The notes under the pieces: model-generated
Told to the model about the DNA's origin: nothing
Seen by the model: the letters and a program-made list of their open reading frames with translations, nothing else
Databases searched by the model: none
Position numbers and translations under genes: made by a program
From: Verrucomicrobiales bacterium
GTDB lineage: Bacteria > Verrucomicrobiota > Verrucomicrobiia > Verrucomicrobiales > V1-33
Direction: 5' to 3'
DNA: 64,000 nucleotides
NCBI GenBank assembly: GCA_028293125.1
Contig: JAQGPJ010000068.1
Span: 111,614 to 175,613 of the forward strand
In this document: piece by piece, positions 1-8,803 of the stretch
How positions within the stretch are numbered: the stretch's first letter is position 1
Layout of the letters: each line of letters opens with the position of its first letter

Positions 1-636
1 ATCTATGCCGAGCGCGGCGCCATGGTCTCCATGGACGCCACCCTGGATCTCAAAGGGGAGATGCGCGGCGGGCTGCTCAGCGGCCTGGCCCGGAGAATGA
101 CCAGCGGCGAGTCCTTCTTCCAACAAACGCTGGAGGCGGCGCGCGGGGAAGGCGACGCTCTGTTCGCGCCCACGCTGCCGGGGGATGTGATGGTGCTGGA
201 GTGCGGTGCCCGGCAGTTCCGGCTGAATGACGGAGCTTTTCTGGCGGCCGAGACCACCCTGGATATCAAGATCAAAAATCAGGGCATCGGCCAGGCGCTG
301 TTCGGCGGGACCGGCGGCTTTTTTATCATGGAGACCAGTGGCCGGGGCAAGCTGGCGATCTCCGCCTTTGGAGCCATCTTCGCGCTGGATGTGAAACCCG
401 GCAGTGACGCCATCGTGGACAACACCCACGTGGTGGCCTGGGACGCCGGGCTGACTTACAACATCAGCCACGCCACCGCCCAGCGCGGCTTCTTCAGCGG
501 GCTGGTGAACTCCGTGACCAGCGGCGAGGGCCTGGTCAACCGCTTCAGCGGCTCCGGCCAGGTCATGGTCGCCTCCCGCAACAAAACCGGCTTCGCCGGC
601 TGGCTGGCCAGTCTGATCGGTCAGGGCAGCCGGTGA
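1..636 (+). CDS. AIM24 family protein, 5' end outside window
   Basis: The reading frame is open from base 1, and the first codons (IYAERGAMVSMD) sit before the internal Met at 22, so the true start lies upstream of the window. The sequence matches the AIM24/TIGR00266 family: the N-terminal YAERGAMV-type motif, alternating Gly-rich beta strands (LFGGTGGFF, ETSGRGKLAIS, DNTHVVAWD) and a C-terminal GSGQVMVASR-like segment followed by a hydrophobic tail. Family members form a trimeric beta-prism fold of unclear biochemical role. Paralogues are often found near TerD-domain genes, which fits the Ter cluster about 1.8 kb away on the other strand; any functional link is inference. Confidence 0.85.
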   Translation: MYAERGAMVSMDATLDLKGEMRGGLLSGLARRMTSGESFFQQTLEAARGEGDALFAPTLPGDVMVLECGARQFRLNDGAFLAAETTLDIKIKNQGIGQALFGGTGGFFIMETSGRGKLAISAFGAIFALDVKPGSDAIVDNTHVVAWDAGLTYNISHATAQRGFFSGLVNSVTSGEGLVNRFSGSGQVMVASRNKTGFAGWLASLIGQGSR

Positions 637-712
637 CTGTTTTCATTTTTGCATGGGCGGGAAATCATGTGGATACCTCCGGCAATGGCAGGAGGTTTCT
701 TTCTCAATTCTC

Positions 713-1096
713 ATGATATCATTCACCGAAACGATCAGGCGGATGGAGGAGTGGAGAGCCCAGCTTGAAGATTCATTCCGTCGATCCGGCTCCAGTCCTG
801 AAGCTGTCGCATGGAAGGACGAATGCGTAAACGCCATCAAACTGCTGAAGTTTGCGGAGCCGCATGGCATCAGCGGTTTTATGAAGGTTTATGAGCTGCC
901 GGATATGAGCCTTAACTTTGGGGAATATCACATCATGTGGGACGATGAGGGCTCCAGTCCTCAGCATTGGAAGGAACCGTTGTTTGATGGAGAACCGGCG
1001 AGTCCCTCCATTGGTGATTTGGTTCTCTGCCACACTCCAACCTCACGGCGGTTGGCCGGGTGGAATGCGCCCCCTGCGGAATCCGACAGCGGCTGA
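713..1096 (+). CDS. small hypothetical protein
   Basis: A 127-residue frame that I do not recognise. It has an amphipathic N-terminal helix (TETIRRMEEWRAQLEDSFRR), a central mixed region and no signal peptide or membrane segment. The start is uncertain. Met at 713 lies 17 bases after a GGAGG, which is too far for normal initiation. An in-frame Met at 653 would add 20 residues but has no ribosome site. It sits between the AIM24 gene and the convergent PEP-CTERM gene. Confidence 0.45.
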   Translation: MISFTETIRRMEEWRAQLEDSFRRSGSSPEAVAWKDECVNAIKLLKFAEPHGISGFMKVYELPDMSLNFGEYHIMWDDEGSSPQHWKEPLFDGEPASPSIGDLVLCHTPTSRRLAGWNAPPAESDSG

Positions 1097-1139
1097 ACCA
1101 GGCGACAACACATTCAATCCTCTAGGCTCCACGCCTGCC

Positions 1140-2243
1140 TCACCGGCTCCGCCTGCGGCGCAGGGCGGCCAGGCTGAGGCCGAGGACGGCGCTGAGGGTG
1201 GCGGAGGGCTCGGGCACGGCGCGCAGGGAGATATTGTCGAAGGCGATGGCGGAGTCGGCCCCGTTTTTTATGCCGATGATCTCCAGCAGGGCCGAATCCC
1301 CGCCGGCGGTCCAGGACGCGCTCAGGCGGTGAAAGGGATCGGTGCCGCTCACGGCATCGATAAAGCTGTCCATCAGGCTGACGCCGCCGAGCTTCACCTG
1401 GAGGTGTCCCTGGGCATAGTTTTGACGGGAGTTGTAATCCAGCTCCAGCAGATACTGCTGGCCGGCGGTCAGGCCGGTGAGGGTCTGCGACAGGCTGCCG
1501 TCGTTCTGGATAAAGGCGGCGGTGCTGCCGTCAGGGATGGCGCCGGTGGGGGTGAAGGGATTGTTGCCCGCGAAGTTGAAGCCGGTCGAGCCGGTGGCGG
1601 TCCAGCCCGCGATGGTGCCCTCATACCCCGGAAAAGCATACGAGGTGCCGGATTCGAAGCTGGGATTCCAGATGTTCACATAATCGGCCGACTGGCTGAA
1701 AAGCAGCATGCTGTCCAAGGCCAAGGTGCCGTCCTGACCATTGGGCACGGTGTTGACGATGCTCAGTGGTCCTGAAGCGGAGCCGGCAATGAACGAGGCG
1801 CTGAAAGGCTGCCACGGCGAGCCCGGGGCCACGGTCGCGCCGGACAGAAGAGTCTGGACATCATACGTGACGCTGAACACCGGCACGCCGGGAGTGCTGC
1901 GGCCCCGGAACCAGCCCTGATAGACATACCGCTGTCCGGCAATCAGCCCGCTGATGGTCTGGCTGAGGCTGCCGGCTCCCTGAATGAAAGCGAGGCGGCT
2001 GCCATCCACCCGGGTGTCATCGGAAAAAGGATAACCGGCGCCATCCGGCCCATTGATGCCGGTGCCGCCGGTGGAGGTCCAGCCGGTGATGGGATTGCCG
2101 GGACCGGAATATCCGGGGAACGTCGTGAAGGCATCCGCATGGAAACTGGGATTCACGATCGCGACACTCATCACTCCGGCCATGGAGGAAAGAGGGGCCA
2201 GCAAAAGGGCGGAAATTCCGGTGGAGGCAAGTTTGAGACGCAT
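1140..2243 (-). CDS. PEP-CTERM protein with two carbohydrate-binding-like repeats
   Basis: A 367-residue exported protein. It has a signal peptide (residues 1-22, cleavage after SSMA) and ends in a PEP-CTERM signal: VPEPS, a short hydrophobic helix, then a five-Arg cluster. This signal is processed by exosortase for surface anchoring or release. The body is an internal duplication: both halves carry an NPSF start, an FPGY-x-GW element, an AFIQ-x-x-GSLSQT stretch and a GLxAGQxY strand, typical of beta-sandwich, carbohydrate-binding-like modules. No catalytic residues are visible. It is transcribed alone, facing the Ter-module end. Confidence 0.85.
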   Translation of the reverse strand: MRLKLASTGISALLLAPLSSMAGVMSVAIVNPSFHADAFTTFPGYSGPGNPITGWTSTGGTGINGPDGAGYPFSDDTRVDGSRLAFIQGAGSLSQTISGLIAGQRYVYQGWFRGRSTPGVPVFSVTYDVQTLLSGATVAPGSPWQPFSASFIAGSASGPLSIVNTVPNGQDGTLALDSMLLFSQSADYVNIWNPSFESGTSYAFPGYEGTIAGWTATGSTGFNFAGNNPFTPTGAIPDGSTAAFIQNDGSLSQTLTGLTAGQQYLLELDYNSRQNYAQGHLQVKLGGVSLMDSFIDAVSGTDPFHRLSASWTAGGDSALLEIIGIKNGADSAIAFDNISLRAVPEPSATLSAVLGLSLAALRRRRSR

Positions 2244-2444
2244 GGGATGCGGAGAGGTTGGGGTGGGAGAGTTGGTTTTAATTAAAAAACGTAAACCACA
2301 CCAGCGGATGATGTGTCAAACTTTATCCTGCCTGAGCGGCAGGCCGGCGTCTGGTGATAGCGGATTCCAAGCAGTGGATAACGTCAGGCGGAAATTCCTG
2401 TGAGGATTCTGCCGGAACCCGTTACGGTTCTGGAACCGTTCCTG

Positions 2445-3344
2445 TCAGGCCGTGGCACTGACTTCCACAGAACGGTGCAGGGCCTCCCGGTGCAGCAGGC
2501 GGCGGGCCCATTCCCCGTGGCAGGCGGGTTCCAGCATGTCCCCGTTGGAGCCGAAGACGGCGGGGGCGGCGGGGTCCAGGATGAGGCGGGCCTCGGCGAC
2601 CTCCGCCGGATCCGGAGCATAGGCTTGCCAGATGGTGTGAACCTGCCGCGGATGGATGGCGGTTTTGGCGAAGAGGCCGCGGTGCATGTCGCCGGCGACC
2701 TCGCGCTCCAGCGTTTCATGATCGCTGATGCGGTCGCAGACCGGGGCGCAGAGGCGGACCCCGTAGGCGCTGAAGGCTTCCAGCAGGCCGTCAATGACCC
2801 GCCCGGCGGGGGTTTCATAAACAGTGCGGCCCAGAGGGCGGCGCAGGCCGCCGAGCAGGGAGAACAGATCGTTGACCCCAATGCGGGCTCCCGCAATCAC
2901 CGGCGGATGGGCCGCGCAGGCCTGGGCCAGTTCGCGGCGGCCCACGGGATCCAACGCCTCACGGGTTTCCATGATCGGCAGAATCGGGTGCAGTCCGAAG
3001 CTTTTCTCAATCCACTGGTGAATGGAGGCCACGGTGGCTTTGGGCAGGATGAAGCCGGCGACCTTTCCGGCGGGCAGATTCTCCAGCAGCCATCCAAAAG
3101 CCTCCCCATCGGCTGGACGCACGAAGATGGTGCGGGGAGCGGCGGGCAGTTCCGCCAGAACCCGCACCAGAGCGGCGGCGGCGGCCTGACGGTTGTCAGG
3201 GCGCACGGCGTCCTCCAGACAGACGGCGATGGAGCATACGCCAAGATCGCGTTCCCCGGACAGCACGGCGGCCAGATCGGGACGGTCCGCCGGCACATAA
3301 AGCATCGGAGCCAGCATCGGAAGATCGTCGAGCAGTCGGTTCAT
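2445..3344 (-). CDS. HpcH/HpaI aldolase / citrate lyase beta-like protein
   Basis: A 299-residue TIM-barrel protein of the CitE/HpcH class. It has the early YVPADRPD and CLEDAV motifs (about residues 16-47), a VRPAD motif, an acidic IMETREALD stretch and the late AIHPRQV motif that precedes the C-terminal helix. Start chosen at Met 3344, because upstream in-frame sequence overlaps the previous gene. In Ter-linked operons this enzyme is proposed to make or cleave a C-C bond in a nucleoside-like metabolite; the substrate is unknown. It is the last gene of the five-gene biosynthetic module, 47 bases after the StiP-type gene. Confidence 0.88.
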   Translation of the reverse strand: MNRLLDDLPMLAPMLYVPADRPDLAAVLSGERDLGVCSIAVCLEDAVRPDNRQAAAAALVRVLAELPAAPRTIFVRPADGEAFGWLLENLPAGKVAGFILPKATVASIHQWIEKSFGLHPILPIMETREALDPVGRRELAQACAAHPPVIAGARIGVNDLFSLLGGLRRPLGRTVYETPAGRVIDGLLEAFSAYGVRLCAPVCDRISDHETLEREVAGDMHRGLFAKTAIHPRQVHTIWQAYAPDPAEVAEARLILDPAAPAVFGSNGDMLEPACHGEWARRLLHREALHRSVEVSATA

Positions 3345-3391
3345 GAGGGACAGGAGGAAAGGAGAGAAGGAAAGAGAAGCGGGAGGGAAAA

Positions 3392-4480
3392 TCAGGCTGA
3401 GGCGATGACCGCCACGGCGTCGAAAGCAAGATCCGCATCGGTGCGCACCGGCACCTGGCGGAGACCGGCCAGCCGGTGGATCAGACCGGCGTCGGTGGGA
3501 TTGGCGGCGGGGCCGAGCCACACCACCTCCGGCTTGCGGCGCAGCAGCACGCGGACGGTTTCGCCGATGCCGAGTTTGATGCGGTTGCGGTCCGTCATGC
3601 CGTGGCGGGCCAGCATTTGATCCAGACACTGCTCCGTCTCCGCACGTCGTTCCGGGCCGCCGCTGGCGTTGGCGGGCGGGGTCGTTGGGACGGGAATTTT
3701 TGCCAGACGGGCGCGCATTTCCCGGATAAACCAGCGGCTGAGATCATAGCGGCGCAGGGAATCCAGCGGCACACAGCCATGGAATTCCCCGCTGTGCTCC
3801 TCCCCGGCGGGCAGCACGCTGCGCGAAACCAGACCGGACAGGGTGCCGCCCAGCAGGGTGGAGGGAATCAGATAGTCCCCGCTGCTGGCGGCGAACTCCG
3901 CCGCCCCGCACACATCCAGCGGCACCCACAGGCCGGACCGCAGACCGGCGGGCGACTCCGCGCAGCCACCCAGTGAATGATGGAGCTCGCGGGCGATGGT
4001 GCCCTTGCCTGTCCAGCCGTCCACAAAGCGCAGGCTGGCCGGCGCATGGCGCTCCATGATCCAGCGCAGGGCGGCATAGTCCACTCCCCGGTCGCGGATC
4101 ACGGAGATGGAGTAGTGGGCCACCCGCAGCCAGGGCGCGGTTTCCCGCAGCCGGTGCCACAGCAGCACGCCGACGGGGGTGCCGGCGCGGGCAATGGACA
4201 CCACCGTCAGCTCCCCATCCACCGCGCTGGCGGCCATGGCGGCGGCCAGGGTGGATATATCCTCAGCCATGCGGACTCCATTGGCGCCAAGGCATTCGCG
4301 GAAAAGCCGCAGACGGCCGCGCGTGGGGGCGTCCTCCGGTCCTATCATCTCGCTGTAATGCCGCTGGCCACTCTGGATCAGGCGCTCGCGCTCATCGAGA
4401 GCCGTCGTGGCGAGGGTGAGACGGCGCATCAGGAACGCCACTTCGGCAGGATGGTAACTTCCGGGGAAAGATTCGATCAT
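3392..4480 (-). CDS. StiP-type (PRTase-fold) protein of Ter module
   Basis: A 362-residue protein of the family annotated as 'cysteine protease StiP' and reinterpreted as a phosphoribosyltransferase-fold enzyme in Ter systems. Family landmarks are all present: FPGSYHPAEVAFL at the N terminus, ERERLIQSGQRHYSEMI (about 31-46), ARAGTPVGVLL, HYSISVIRDRGVDY and FVDGWTGKGTI (PRPP-loop-like). Start chosen at 4480, whose ATG overlaps the stop of the HAD gene (ATGA), so the two are translationally coupled; the longer frame upstream is an overlap artefact. Acts in the cytoplasm, presumably on the same nucleoside-like product as its neighbours (inference from the family literature). Confidence 0.9.
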   Translation of the reverse strand: MIESFPGSYHPAEVAFLMRRLTLATTALDERERLIQSGQRHYSEMIGPEDAPTRGRLRLFRECLGANGVRMAEDISTLAAAMAASAVDGELTVVSIARAGTPVGVLLWHRLRETAPWLRVAHYSISVIRDRGVDYAALRWIMERHAPASLRFVDGWTGKGTIARELHHSLGGCAESPAGLRSGLWVPLDVCGAAEFAASSGDYLIPSTLLGGTLSGLVSRSVLPAGEEHSGEFHGCVPLDSLRRYDLSRWFIREMRARLAKIPVPTTPPANASGGPERRAETEQCLDQMLARHGMTDRNRIKLGIGETVRVLLRRKPEVVWLGPAANPTDAGLIHRLAGLRQVPVRTDADLAFDAVAVIASA

Positions 4481-5238
4481 ACAGCAACAGCAGAAACCGC
4501 GCTGGCCGGCCAGGAAAGGTCGAGGGTGGAGCCGGTCGGCGTGGCCAGCAGGCCGCCGAGGCGCATGAATTCCAGATCCAGCGGCATATCGCCCATGCAG
4601 AGCAGAGGAGGCTGCCCGGCGAACCAGCGGCGCTGCACCTCCAGGGTGGCACCGCGCTTGCCCACCCCGGGCGGCAGGACCTGCAGCTCCGATCCCAGCA
4701 CCTCCACGCGGCAGTCCAGCCAGTCCATGGCCGCGATCATGTCGCGGGCCTCCGGGGTGCGCCACCACTCCACGGTGGCTTTGGCCACCAGATAGGCGGG
4801 CAGTCCGCCGGGACCGGGCACCAGCCGGGCGCGGGCCAGACCCCGGCTCTTTTCCGCCAGCCAGGCGCAGAAGTCATGCAGCCGGCTTTCCCAGGGGGCC
4901 AGCCGCTCCGTCATGACCGCCTCCCACTCCGGGTCGGGCAGGCCGTCCCAGCCGAGGATGATGGCGCCATTGGCCACCACCGCGGGGCCGCGCAGATGCA
5001 GGCCGGTCACCTCCACGCGGGCGAAGGAGTCCATGTCCCGCGCCGTCACCGGCACGAGGGCGAAGGAGTGGGCCAGAGCCGCCAGCAGGCGGTGCGTGGC
5101 CGCCCTCATCCAGCTCGAGGGCTGGCGCGAGCCGTCCTCCAGCGCATTCCAAGTGGCGGCGACCGCATCGTCCGCCTGCCAGGCGCGGGTGAAGAGCGTG
5201 CTGTCCAGATCCGTGGCGATCCAGTCTTTCATCATCAT
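4477..5238 (-). CDS. HAD-family phosphatase of Ter module
   Basis: A 253-residue haloacid-dehalogenase-fold hydrolase. Motif I is DLDSTLF (nucleophile Asp and +2 Asp in DxDST form), motif II is VPVTARD, and the C-terminal motif III/IV region is KRGATLEV...MGDMPLDLEFM. The cap inserted after motif II suggests a Cof/sucrose-phosphatase-like type. Three consecutive Met codons open the frame; the first (5238) overlaps the preceding stop as ATGA, so it is taken as the start. In the Ter module it probably dephosphorylates an intermediate made by the flanking phosphoribosyltransferases; the substrate cannot be read from sequence. Confidence 0.88.
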   Translation of the reverse strand: MMMKDWIATDLDSTLFTRAWQADDAVAATWNALEDGSRQPSSWMRAATHRLLAALAHSFALVPVTARDMDSFARVEVTGLHLRGPAVVANGAIILGWDGLPDPEWEAVMTERLAPWESRLHDFCAWLAEKSRGLARARLVPGPGGLPAYLVAKATVEWWRTPEARDMIAAMDWLDCRVEVLGSELQVLPPGVGKRGATLEVQRRWFAGQPPLLCMGDMPLDLEFMRLGGLLATPTGSTLDLSWPASAVSAVAV

Positions 5239-6371
5239 AAGCGTATTTCCAGCCGGGGGATGAGCCGGACCGGATGGTCCGGAGCGGGCTCCGCATCCTC
5301 CAGGCAAAGCACCACCCGGTCGTAGCCGTGGTCCTCCGGCACATTGTAGAGAAACTCCGCGTGGCCCTCTCCGGACAGCGCATCAAAGGCCCGGATGTGC
5401 CCGATGGCGCCGCCGGGCAGAATGGGCGAGCGGGTGGTGGCCTGCACCCAAGCTTCGGCTCCCCGCTCCTCAAAAGCCTCGGCCAGCAGCAGGGGCTGGA
5501 ATCCGTATTCCCCATTGCCCAGCACCAGGATTTTCTCGCCGTCACGCGCCTTCAGGTCCCAGGCCGCCGGCAGCGGCTGCGGGGTCCGGGCCCCATGGCG
5601 GATGCCGCGCCGGGCGGTGACCCGGCTGTCCAGACGGTCCACCGCGGCGGGGAAGTCCATGGGCTGGCCATCCTCCTCAAAAGCAAAGTGTCCCTCCGCC
5701 AAGGACTCGATGCCGGCGAAGGCGCTGTCGTGCTCCCCGCCCTGGTTCCAGCGCAGGATCACCGCCAGCCAGGCCTTGAAAGGAATGCCGTCCGGCCCCC
5801 GCCAGGCTTTCAGAGTTTGAATCAGCCCGGCGGCGGTTTTGGCCGTGGTGGCCTCGTCGTCCACCACCACCACCTGCCGGGCGGTGCGCAGCAGATGGTC
5901 AGGATCGTCCTCCGGGGAGGGCAGGTGAATGACATGGGCCGTGGCGTGGGAGTGGCTTTCCGCGAACTCAAACGCCCGGGGGCCGCCGGTGGAGCGGCGG
6001 GTGCTTTCCAGATAGAGTCCGGTTCCGCCCTGCGCGAGAAATTCCCGGAACACCGCCTGGCCCAGGGTGGTGGCGGTTTCGGCCATGCCGATAAAAACCG
6101 CCGGCCCGTCCGTCAAATGCGGTCCCACTTTCGCGGCCATCGCCGCCGACACCCGGCGCAGGTCCGCCGGGCGGACCGGGCAGTGACGGCCCAGCACCTG
6201 ACTGACAAAAAGGAACCGCCGTTTGGCGTTGTTGCGCACCGCGAGGTCGCACAGACCGCGGAGGGGCAGGTCCTCGCGGGCCATTTGCAGCGAAAACTTT
6301 CCGCCGGGCAGACGGGCTTCATAAAAACCGGGCGGCCCTTCGCGCCATTCGGTGGGCAAAGGGCGGCTCAT
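5235..6371 (-). CDS. phosphoribosyltransferase with TRSP-type C-terminal domain
   Basis: A 378-residue protein. Residues about 25-200 carry a phosphoribosyltransferase domain with the PRPP-binding signature VVVVDDEATTAKT (167-179) and an ESTRRST stretch near 122. The C-terminal third (GEKILVLGNGEYGFQPLLLAEAF and following) matches the TRSP-like domain usually fused in Ter-operon PRTases. Start and stop overlap both neighbours by four bases (ATGA), showing tight coupling with the ATP-grasp and HAD genes. The expected reaction is transfer of ribose-5-phosphate to a base-like acceptor; the acceptor is unknown. Confidence 0.9.
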   Translation of the reverse strand: MSRPLPTEWREGPPGFYEARLPGGKFSLQMAREDLPLRGLCDLAVRNNAKRRFLFVSQVLGRHCPVRPADLRRVSAAMAAKVGPHLTDGPAVFIGMAETATTLGQAVFREFLAQGGTGLYLESTRRSTGGPRAFEFAESHSHATAHVIHLPSPEDDPDHLLRTARQVVVVDDEATTAKTAAGLIQTLKAWRGPDGIPFKAWLAVILRWNQGGEHDSAFAGIESLAEGHFAFEEDGQPMDFPAAVDRLDSRVTARRGIRHGARTPQPLPAAWDLKARDGEKILVLGNGEYGFQPLLLAEAFEERGAEAWVQATTRSPILPGGAIGHIRAFDALSGEGHAEFLYNVPEDHGYDRVVLCLEDAEPAPDHPVRLIPRLEIRL

Positions 6372-7483
6372 GACGGGAGGGAGGGCACAGTGAAAACCTC
6401 CGGGCGCTCCTGCACCCGCACCGGCAGTTCCGGCTCCGGAATTTCCGGCAGCGGCTCACCGGAATCGAGAAGCGCCACGCGGATGGCCCACAGGGCCAGA
6501 TTGAGTCCCGCCAGCCTGATATACGGCAGACCGCCCGACATGCGGCCATTGATCTCCAGCAGGCAGGGCCGCTCCGGCAGCTCCGCCCGCGTGCGGAACT
6601 GCACGTTGAACAATCCGCCCAGATGGAAATGCCGCGCCAGCAGCCGCACCATGAACTCAATGCCCGGTTCGGGGGCCAGCAGCTGGGACTGGCCCTCCTG
6701 CACCAGCAGGGTGCGGGAGGTGCCGGTGAGACGCACGCGGCCATTGAGCGGCTTGCGCCGGCACACCATGGCCAGCACTTCGCCGGCGTGGGCCAGGACA
6801 TCCACGCTGAACTCACTGCCGTCCAGATACTCCATCACCAGCAGTTCCGGAAAGGAGTCCGCCGGCTGGAGGATGGATTGCAGTTCCGCTTTGGAGATGC
6901 GGTGCACCTCGCTGCGCAGCAGCCGCTTCTGCGGCGTCATGGCGTCGTCCAGAATATAAAAGCCCTGCCCGAAGGTGCCGGTGGCCGGTTTGAAGCAGAC
7001 GGGCAGGCCTTCGCTTTCCAATTGCGCGCAGGCGGCGGCGAACTCCTCCCACGTGCGCACCCGGTGAAAGTGGTGAACGGCCACGCCCTCCGGCACTTGG
7101 GCGAGAAAGCGGCCCTTGTCCTCCAGCAGCCGCAGGGTGGGGCCGTCCCCGGCCAGCACCAGTCGGACCCCCAGAGCCTCAAAAGACTTCCGATGGTCCG
7201 CGATCACATCGCGCATGCGGCCCGGCACAAAGACCTGCACCCGGTGCTCCCGGCAGAAGGTCAGACACCAGTCCGCATAATCCGCCGCCGTCAGGCCCGC
7301 AGGCTCGACGGCGGCGGTGTCACAGACCGCCAGAGGCGCAAAATCCCGCGCCGTGTGGCTGCCGATCAGATGAAGACCCGGCCCCCAGTCCTCCCGGAGC
7401 TGGCGCAGCACTCCGTGAATGCTGGAGAAGGATTTGTTGAACCAGACACGGACAGAAGCGTGCGGTAAGGGGGAAACGGGCAT
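6368..7483 (-). CDS. ATP-grasp ligase of Ter module
   Basis: A 371-residue ATP-grasp enzyme. Visible landmarks are the N-terminal pre-ATP domain, LEDKGRF, the phosphate-binding loop FKPATGTFGQGF, the adenine-side strand LVMEYLDGSEFSVDV and the metal-binding motif LEINGRMSGG. It should couple a carboxylate to an amine or thiol using ATP. Start set at 7483 (MPVSPLPHAS), 17 bases after the TerZ-like gene stop; the longer frame overlaps that gene. First gene of the five-gene metabolite module that follows the TerD paralogues, in the order expected for Ter-dependent systems. Confidence 0.9.
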   Translation of the reverse strand: MPVSPLPHASVRVWFNKSFSSIHGVLRQLREDWGPGLHLIGSHTARDFAPLAVCDTAAVEPAGLTAADYADWCLTFCREHRVQVFVPGRMRDVIADHRKSFEALGVRLVLAGDGPTLRLLEDKGRFLAQVPEGVAVHHFHRVRTWEEFAAACAQLESEGLPVCFKPATGTFGQGFYILDDAMTPQKRLLRSEVHRISKAELQSILQPADSFPELLVMEYLDGSEFSVDVLAHAGEVLAMVCRRKPLNGRVRLTGTSRTLLVQEGQSQLLAPEPGIEFMVRLLARHFHLGGLFNVQFRTRAELPERPCLLEINGRMSGGLPYIRLAGLNLALWAIRVALLDSGEPLPEIPEPELPVRVQERPEVFTVPSLPS

Positions 7484-7500
7484 GGACAGGAGGAACGGTC

Positions 7501-8085
7501 TCAGAGAGCCGCCTGCATGGCGGGCATCAGGTGCTGGAAGGTCTTGCCCGAGGTGTTGTCCCCGATGGCGTGCATCTTCCACTCGCCGCTGTGCAGATAG
7601 ACCTTGGCCATGATCATGGCCGTGTGGTCGCCGGTGCAGCTCAGGTCATAGCGCGCCAGCTCGGTGCCGGTGGCACCGTCCACCACCCGGCAGTAGGCAT
7701 TCTCGATCTGGCTGAAGTTCTGGCCTGTGAAGCTGTTGACGACAAAGAGGATGGACTTCGCCACGTCCGGCACGCGGCTCAGCTCCACGAGGATCTGCTC
7801 GTCGTCGCCATCGCCCGCACCCGTGCGGTTGTCGCCGCTGTGCTTGATGCTGCCGTCCTTGCTGGCCAGCTGACCGAAATAGACTACGTCCAGCGGGTTT
7901 TTGGCCTCGTCAAACAGCACGCAGGAGGCGTCGAGGTCGATTTCCTGATCCTTGGCTCCGAGGCCGAAGAACCCCTTGGTCTTTTTGGCATCCCAGCCCA
8001 GCCCCATCACGATCCGGGAGAGTCCGGCGGCGCCGGCCTCCTTGGTGAGGGAGATTTTCTGTCCTTTTTGAAGATTAATAGGCAT
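7501..8085 (-). CDS. TerD-family protein, TerZ-like
   Basis: A 194-residue TerD-domain protein. The family start LQKGQKISLTKE, the MGLGWDAKK strand, an acidic metal-binding segment (EIDLDASCVLFDE) and the second motif [16 protein letters not shown] are intact, so calcium binding is likely. The insert KKTKGFFGLGAKDQ between GLGWD and the acidic motif is typical of TerZ/TerX rather than TerD. Located between terD and the ATP-grasp gene. TerD proteins are stress-response proteins that bind calcium and associate with membrane-linked TerB/TerC complexes. Confidence 0.9.
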   Translation of the reverse strand: MPINLQKGQKISLTKEAGAAGLSRIVMGLGWDAKKTKGFFGLGAKDQEIDLDASCVLFDEAKNPLDVVYFGQLASKDGSIKHSGDNRTGAGDGDDEQILVELSRVPDVAKSILFVVNSFTGQNFSQIENAYCRVVDGATGTELARYDLSCTGDHTAMIMAKVYLHSGEWKMHAIGDNTSGKTFQHLMPAMQAAL

Positions 8086-8133
8086 GGCCGTCCAGGTTGA
8101 GGCGGAAATAAAAAGAATGAATGGGAGAGAGGA

Positions 8134-8709
8134 TCACACGTTGACCCCGTAACTTTTGGCCATGGCGGCCAGACCGCCGGCGAAGCCCTGGCCCACGGCG
8201 CGGAATTTCCACTCGGTGCCATTGCGGTAAACCTCGCCGAAGATCAGCGCTGTCTCCACGCTGAAGTCCTCGCTCAGGTCGTAGCGCACGATCTCGCTGT
8301 TGTCCGCCGCGTTGACCACGCGCACAAAAGCCTGGCTGACCATGCCGAAGTTCTGCCGGCGGGCCTCCGCCTCGTGGATGGTCACCGTCAGGGCGATCTT
8401 GTCCACGGTGGCGGCCACGGCGGCCAGATTGACAGTGATCTGCTCGTCATCGCCGTCCCCGGCACCGGTCAGGTTGTCGCCCAGATGCTTCACGGAGCCG
8501 TCGGCGGAGGCGGCCTGGTTGAAGAAGATGAAATCACCGTCGCTGGAGACCTTGCCGTCGGATTTGAGCAGGAAGGCGCTGGCGTCGAGGTCGAAGGCCG
8601 CGCCGTCCGTGGCGCGGGTGTCCCAGCCGAGGCCGATCACGATGTTGGTGAGTCCGGGAGCGGACTTGGTCAGCGAAACGTTGCCGCCTTTGGTGAGGGA
8701 GATAGCCAT
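8134..8709 (-). CDS. terD: TerD tellurium resistance / stress protein
   Basis: A 191-residue protein, the usual TerD length, with near-canonical sequence: [20 protein letters not shown] at the N terminus, [35 protein letters not shown] and a C-terminal [18 protein letters not shown]. Both calcium-binding acidic clusters are complete. Start placed at 8709 where family similarity begins; 47 bases lie between its stop and the TerZ-like start. It is the best conserved member of the Ter cluster. Confidence 0.95.
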   Translation of the reverse strand: MAISLTKGGNVSLTKSAPGLTNIVIGLGWDTRATDGAAFDLDASAFLLKSDGKVSSDGDFIFFNQAASADGSVKHLGDNLTGAGDGDDEQITVNLAAVAATVDKIALTVTIHEAEARRQNFGMVSQAFVRVVNAADNSEIVRYDLSEDFSVETALIFGEVYRNGTEWKFRAVGQGFAGGLAAMAKSYGVNV

Positions 8710-8803
8710 ATCTGGATTGAGTTGGGTTTGATTGTTGTGGTTGCTGAGGAAAAAGTGAATGCGGGGAATGAGTCCGCGGGAGCCGGGTGGGTTGCCGGTC
8801 TGT

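Noticed and set aside
5274..6959. 561-codon plus-strand frame
   Set aside because: Antisense to the phosphoribosyltransferase and ATP-grasp genes, which have clear family motifs; composition is shadow-like.
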